Below are positions 59,013 to 64,000 of a DNA stretch of 64,000 nt, piece by piece. The translations under genes and the position numbers were made by a program. Numbering within the stretch: position 1 is the first letter of the stretch; each line of letters begins with the position of its first letter. Below the pieces are notes generated by a model. That model ran no database searches and was not told the DNA's origin. It worked only from the letters and a program-made list of their open reading frames with translations. The DNA comes from Labia minor (taxonomy: Eukaryota; Arthropoda; Insecta; Dermaptera; Spongiphoridae), in assembly GCA_963082975.1 (NCBI GenBank), contig OY720346.1, positions 69,555,267 through 69,619,266 on the forward strand. The letters run 5' to 3'.

Positions 59013-59149
59013 TTATTAAGAGAATTTTTATTAAAAGACCACATTATTTGTATAAAATTATTTTTATTTTATTTTTATTTTAATTATTTTAATTTAATAA
59101 ATAATTTTATACAAATAATGTGGTCTTTTAATAAAAATTCTCTTAATAA
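59013..59149. repeat. Perfect 51-bp-arm palindrome
   Basis: Arms 59013-59063 and 59099-59149 are exact reverse complements (TTATTAAGAGAATTTTTATT outside, TATAAAATTATTT inside) around a 35-bp A+T loop. Confidence 0.9.
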
Positions 59150-59257
59150 TTTAAATTTAATAGTTAAAAATTTATATATATTTGTAAGTTATTGTAATAT
59201 AAAAATGTTATATTAATGTAACAAAGTAGAAATTAAAATTTTATTATTATACTAGGT

Positions 59258-59501
59258 CAGTGATTTTCAACCACTGTGCCGCGGCACTTTAGTGTGTCGC
59301 AAGATTATGAGGCTCTTAAACATTTCCGACTTTTTTTCTAAATTTTTTCAATATGGTTTAAAAAACAAAATTGTAAACCATTTTTGGGACCACTTTTTTT
59401 CAATATAGTAAACGTTTACACTTATCTTTTTCTCTGTGTGCTGCCAAATTTTTAAACTGTTAAAAGTGTGCCGCGGTAAAAAAAAAGGTTGAGAATCGCT
59501 G
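59258..59501 (+). mobile_element. hAT-type MITE, complete
   Basis: CAGTGATTTTCAACCACTGT at the left and, reversed, CAGCGATTCTCAACCTTTTT at the right; both ends carry GCCGCGG. Flanks TACTAGGT and TACTAGAC share the first six bases of an 8-bp duplication. The sequence it interrupts (TTATTATACTAG|ACGAACAC) looks like an F/C-type repeat end. Confidence 0.85.
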
Positions 59502-60127
59502 TACTAGACGAACACATTTTAATCACCGTTTGCAATTTAAGTTTAGACTGTATTTGTAACTAACTTCATAGTGTTACAGACATCACATACATACATACGG
59601 AAATTATATATATTGATCTTTTTTTTTTATTAAATAATAAATTTGAAAATTTTAGAAAGTAATTAATTAATTAATTTATTTATTGTTTCTTTTTTTTTCT
59701 TTGGATTATTTTTATAATGATATGATCATTATTTTATTTTATTATATTTTATATATTTTATTAGTGAGATTGATTTAATTTAATGTTAATTCCTCGAGTA
59801 CATTTGCAATCAGCATACATATAGATTTTCTATCTTATTTTAGCCTCTGGATATTCGAAGGAGGTCGAAATCGGCCAGATGAACTGTACAATAACATACA
59901 TACAAGCAACCGATAATGTAAACTAGATTTATTTATAAAATGTTGCCAAACATCACTTTTATTTTCAATTTATTTGATTTTAATAATTTAATTCATAAGC
60001 TATTATTATAAATCATTATTAGAGAGTTAAGAAGATCTAATAAATAAATCAACTCGAATTATATAATAAAATTAAATAAATATTTAAAGATTAATTTATA
60101 GTATTGAAATACATGAACAAATAATAA

Positions 60128-60814
60128 TACGAGGCCACGAAGTAGGTTTACGTTTTGGAATTAATACAAAACTAGTACAGAAAAATGTTTTTTATTATAT
60201 ACATTTGAAAGAGCAACTAAAATACTATTTTTCTACATAATCGCCAAAAAAGTTGAGACATTTATTGTAGCGATGAACGAGCTTCGAAATTCCTTCCTCA
60301 TAGAAATCCGCCGCCTGAGTGTATTGCTCTGATAGGTATTGTCAAACATTGCGAAACATAAGAAGGACAATTCAAAACAAGCGAAGAGGGAAACTCAGCT
60401 CAAAAGTGTTGTTTTTGCAAGACAATGCGCGACCTCACACGGCAAATGTCACACAGAATCTCCTTCAGACCTTCAAGTGGGAAGTTTTTCCTCATCCACC
60501 GTACAGCCTAGATCTTGCAACAAGTGACTTCCTCTTGTTTCTAAAGATGAATACCTGGCTTGCAACGCAGCGTTTTGATGACGACGACGATCTCTGCGCG
60601 GCCGTGACTGATTGGCCCAACACTCAGGCGGCGGATTTCTATGAGGAAGGAATTTCGAAGCTCGTTCATCGCTACGATAAATGTCTCAACTTTTTTTGGC
60701 GATTATGTAGAAAAATAGTATTTTAATTGCTCTTTCAAATGTATATAATACAAAACATTTTCCTGTACTGGTTTTGTCTTAATTCAAAAATCTACTTTGT
60801 GAATTGCCCTCGTA
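60128..60814 (+). mobile_element. Mariner remnant with ~195-bp inverted arms
   Basis: Left arm 60128-60323 is an inverted copy of the right arm (~60620-60814), including the last ~35 codons of the transposase as well as the terminal repeat TACGAGG(C/G)... The left end of the original element has therefore been replaced by a copy of its right end. The junction is at GCCGCCTGAGTGT. Confidence 0.82.
60340..60726 (+). pseudogene. Mariner transposase, C-terminal part
   Basis: Open through LRNIRRTIQNKRRGKLSSKV, LFLQDNARPHTANVTQNLL (second Asp), HPPYSLDLATSDFLLF (third Asp, 34 residues on: DD34D), KMNTWLATQRFDDDDDLCAA, and FYEEGISKLVHRYDKCLN. Then FFWRLC replaces the expected VGGDYVE-type ending. 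No N-terminal domain or first Asp. Pro-to-Leu (SLD for SPD) and Ala-Pro-to-Ala-Thr changes in the DLAPSD box suggest relaxed constraint. A different mariner subfamily from its neighbour at 61.8 kb. Confidence 0.88.
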
Positions 60815-61759
60815 TATAATGATATTACATTTAAATTTGAAAATAATTATATTTTCATAATTACATTAGTTATCTATGAATAGCTGATTCAGTTAATCAG
60901 ATTATTCTTAGATATCAATCATATTGTTTTCTTTTCTACTTCTGATAAAAATCATGATTTCATTTTTAGTTTTCAATTATGGTCATTGATCTGAACTTGG
61001 TAGACCCAAATGTTATAATAACCTGGAAATTATTATTTATTAACATTAGATTATAATAATTTTATTTGTATTAATAGGTCAATTCCTTATATAGTATTCT
61101 AGATTAGGTTCAAAGGCACACATTCAGAAATCATATATCAACTATCAAAAATTATTTTTAATTATTTTCACGTTTTTAAATGAAAATTGATTATGTTGTG
61201 TGTACACATACCTATTAACTTCAAACATTAAAACTAAAATTAATCAATTTTTTTCAATTCTTAAAGTTATGATATTTATTAAATTAAGATCAACACTGAA
61301 TTATTGCCAATGAAGGTAACTCTAACATTGAAAAACAAATTTTATAAATCAATATTTAATAATTGTTAATAGAAAGGTTGAGAAAAGGGAAAATTACTAT
61401 GATTCAAACCGCACCTAGCTCCATGAAATTATATTACCAATACCAAAATAGTGATAATAATAGATGTTAATGGGAACTAATTAATTCAATTTTCACCATT
61501 CACCTTCACCTCTATTTTCATTGGAAGATTATGAAAATGCAATCACTTGATTTGCATTGCATGACATTTCTATATGGAATAATATCATATTAATTCAATT
61601 TTAAAAATTATTCCTGTCTTAGATGGAAGATGGAAGAAAAAAATCTTGAAGATTTTACTAATTAACATTTTGATTTTTCTTATTTTGTTTTTTAAAGAAT
61701 ATTTATTTTTATATTTTAAATGGTAATTTAGATCATAGTTTTATTTTCGAATTAATAAA

Positions 61760-62382
61760 TATGAGGTCGATTCAAAAGAAAATAAGAATTTTGAATTTTC
61801 TCGGGCTGTGTACATTCGATTATGGAAATTTTTTTTTGTTATGTTGGTACACATATCTTTATCATTTGTTGACATTATCAGCTATTTTAGATTAGTACTT
61901 TGTTTTTGAAAAGTGAAAAAGTTAGTCACGTTTTGTGTGTTCTTCGATTTTTTAATTAAAAAAAAAATAAGGAATACTACAATACGATCAGAATAGTGGG
62001 AAAATAAATCATGGATTCTGCATCACGACAACGCACCAGCTCACATATCATTGCTTGTTTGTGATTTTTTGGCCAAAAACTAAACCGTAATCATGCCTCA
62101 ACCACCGTATTCACCAGATTGGGCTCCCTGTGAATTTTTCCTATTCCCAAAGAGACGAATGAAAGGAAAGCGTTTTGCCACAATTGATGAGATAAAATTG
62201 GAATCGAAGAACGAGCTGATAGCCATGCCGAAAAACGCATTTCAGAAGTGCTTCGACGATTGGAAGGATATAATATATCTGAGGGCAATTACTTTGAAGG
62301 AGACAAAATGGATATGGATGAATAAATAAATACTTTTCGAAATAATTCAAAATTCATCTTTCCTTTTGAACAAACCTCGTAT
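61760..62382 (+). mobile_element. Mariner deletion derivative, copy 3
   Basis: Ends TATGAGGTCGATTCAAAAG and TTTTGAACAAACCTCGTA. Same 5' UTR, same breakpoint (AAAAATAAGGAATACTACAA) as the copies at 21.8 and 47.0 kb; an extra short deletion follows it. Confidence 0.87.
61995..62335 (+). pseudogene. Mariner transposase, C-terminal half, catalytic Asp lost
   Basis: WILHHDNAPAHISLLVCDFL, then a stop in the LAKN(stop)TVIM segment, then PYSPDWAPCEFFLFPKRRMK, where the third catalytic Asp (PCDFF) has become Glu. Then KGKRFATIDEIKLESKNELI, AMPKNAFQKCFDDWKD, then a small deletion before YLRAITLKETKW. Non-functional. Confidence 0.88.
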
Positions 62383-63201
62383 GTGTAGTTGGAATAGATA
62401 TATTCATATATAATCATGAAAATTAAATGCACAACCAAATAATATTAAAAAAGACAGGAGAATTAAAAATATTACATTCATAACTCCATGCATTTTGATG
62501 AGGAATGCTCATAAATATGTTATCTATTCTATAGCCAATAAATTGAAAACACATCTTTCTCCATTTTTTAAGTTCATTTTACAATTTATACACCATGTTC
62601 TTATTCTAAAAATTCTAAAAATATTAAAGAGAAATACAAGAAATATAAAAAATTTCTATTTTAAAAGTTCAATTACCGATTAAATACAAAGAATGTCTAT
62701 CCGTTCATAAATTATAATTTCTACTTAAAAAAAAATTATGTTTTTCTAGTTATCGGAAATGAAAAATTCTGTTATTCCAAAACATTTTACTGTATTTTAT
62801 TTTAATGGGATTTGACTAAGGTCACTTCAGGCTAATGGTTCCCTCCCCCATACTATGTTAAGGATGAAATGATGCCATACAAGAATTAACAATCATCTTC
62901 AAAAGTTTTAATGATAATGGACCTTCAGGTATCATTTATATATTAAATATAAGAAGGACGTTTCGTTTCTTTTGTCAAAGTAAAAAAAAAAAGGTATAAA
63001 ATATTTATTCTCCAATTAGGAAAAGAAATCAAGGCCTACTTTAAAATTTCATCATTAATGTCTTTATAATAATTTCTTATTTCCATATATTATTGATTTT
63101 AATGTAAAGAAATGTTTTAATAAAATATGTAGTAATTATTTACAAAATAAAAGGTCAACTTATTGTATTATACATTTGGATGTAAATAACAAAAAAAAAA
63201 T

Positions 63202-63766
63202 GGTAATATTCAAATTAAACTTTATGTCGTGGATTTGGATAAAACTTTACCAGTGAATTCCTTTTTTTTAATTCCAAATAAACTTTTCTTATGCAATTTT
63301 TGCGAGTGATTTACAGGATAAAAATTATTAAAATTTGCACATAAATCCATTGATATTCTATTTTATTAATTTTACCATCAGAGGGCTCCACTGATTTTCG
63401 ATTTTTTTTTCAGTCTGGATTGGATATAGAAAAATTAAAAAAAAAAATGAATTAATTAATTTTTTCAGTTATTGGATATAGAAAAATTAAAAAAATAATT
63501 AAATAATTTCCATATATCCAAATAGAACCAAAAAAAACCCCGAAAATTAGGAATTAGTGAATTAGTCAATAAAACATTAATTAATAGCACATTTCGACGT
63601 TTATAACCAGCTAATTTGTCAAACTTAAAAAAATCTTAATTTATCTCGTTAACTAGAAGCGACCCGTAAAAATTGCATAAGAAAAATTTATTTGGAATTA
63701 AAAAGGAACCCCACTGCTAAAGCTTTGCCCAAATCCATGACATAAAGACTAATTTGAACAATTACC
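63202..63766 (+). mobile_element. FB-type fold-back MITE, copy 5
   Basis: P left (CCATCAGAGGGC at 63375-63386), Q right. Tips GGTAATATTCAAATTAAAC and TTTGAACAATTACC pair with each other. The loop segment GGATATAGAAAAATTAAAAA is duplicated near 63417-63500. No clear 8-bp duplication (left AAAAAAAT, right TTTACTTG). Confidence 0.78.
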
Positions 63767-63965
63767 TTTACTTGTTCTATAATTATATGTTAAAATTTAG
63801 GATATTTTTAATCCTTTATAAAATTTTCCATTACTATCTAATTCTAAATCTATATTAATATGTTTCAGTTGGTCAAAATTATGAAGATGTATGAATTCTG
63901 CACGTGTTTTTTTATTTTTATTCAGGTCATAGGCTCTTATTAATTATTATTATATTATCGTTATT

Positions 63966-64000
63966 AACGTCGAAATGTGCCTTTAATGTTTTTTGGCTAA
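63966..64000 (+). repeat. Fragment of FB module Q at the window edge
   Basis: The bases AACGTCGAAATGTGC followed by an AATGTTTT...GGCTAA stretch match module Q of the fold-back MITEs (compare about 7417-7460). The window ends inside it. Confidence 0.45.

Noticed and set aside
1-64000. Bacterial-type features (operons, CRISPR, Shine-Dalgarno sites)
   Set aside because: Introns, mariner/hAT/Helitron/LINE repeats and the Jun gene show nuclear eukaryotic DNA.

Overview
This window reads as nuclear DNA of an arthropod, most likely an insect. It is very A+T-rich, its one clear gene is split by GT-AG introns, and it is crowded with Tc1/mariner, hAT-like, Helitron-like and LINE remnants. The gene encodes a Jun-type bZIP factor whose basic region ([13 protein letters not shown]) follows insect Jra more closely than vertebrate c-Jun. 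The species cannot be named from the sequence.

Gene content. The only well-supported protein-coding gene is the Jun/Jra homologue on the + strand: exons 29216-29512, 30316-30534 and 30630-30941, predicted 275 aa. Just upstream is a compact promoter with two CCAAT boxes, a TGATGTCA site (reverse complement TGACATCA, the c-jun autoregulatory site), a consensus AP-1 site TGAGTCA and a TATA-like box. All other long open frames are transposase or reverse-transcriptase debris, microsatellite translations or chance.

Repeat content. (1) FB: 514-565 bp fold-back MITEs with 8-bp target duplications at 0.2, 7.3, 41.6, 52.1 and 63.2 kb, each carrying a CTCF-core-like motif. (2) B: eight copies of a ~570-630 bp element (1.2, 1.4, 3.3, 4.5, 5.6, 24.4, 48.5 and 53.1 kb) with a terminal hairpin, an internal microsatellite and a conserved CACGTG-containing block. 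(3) C: elements carrying TGACGTCA palindromes (15.0/17.1, 20.9, 22.9, 40.2, 43.1, 54.9 and 56.5 kb). (4) An apparently complete 2.9-kb Helitron-like element at 33.5-36.4 kb with a captured LINE reverse-transcriptase segment; its 3'-truncated sister at 15.2-17.1 kb lies inside a C element. (5) hAT-type MITEs at 8.4, 28.2, 39.8, 48.75 and 59.3 kb. (6) Mariner remnants at 13.6, 21.8, 38.7, 47.0, 49.0, 60.1 and 61.8 kb; three share one internal-deletion breakpoint. (7) LINE reverse-transcriptase fragments, palindromes and tandem duplications.

Layout. 0-6.2 kb: FB, a tandem duplication, and B copies. 6.2-13.6 kb: mostly unique A+T-rich DNA with one FB, one hAT MITE and an unexplained island at 10.5-10.9 kb. 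13.6-25.6 kb: mariner, Helitron, C and B copies. 25.9-28.5 kb: long inverted repeats and a hAT MITE. 28.9-31 kb: Jun. 31-33.5 kb: probable 3' UTR and downstream DNA. 33.5-38 kb: Helitron, a possible regulatory island and a LINE fragment. 38-64 kb: A+T-rich DNA with scattered repeats and nested insertions.

I examined these gene-free stretches and found nothing I recognise beyond A+T-rich low-complexity sequence: 743-1104, 2731-3333, 3941-4472, 5050-5616, 7773-8418, 20226-20897, 21258-21765, 23611-24415, 25571-25916, 28509-28990, 36391-36680, 38896-39790, 43601-44050, 44481-45064, 52645-53089, 55500-56470, 59510-60127, 60815-61759 and 62383-63110. Other stretches have their own entries. Element boundaries were read by eye and may be off by a few bases. 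No tRNA, rRNA or CRISPR array was found.
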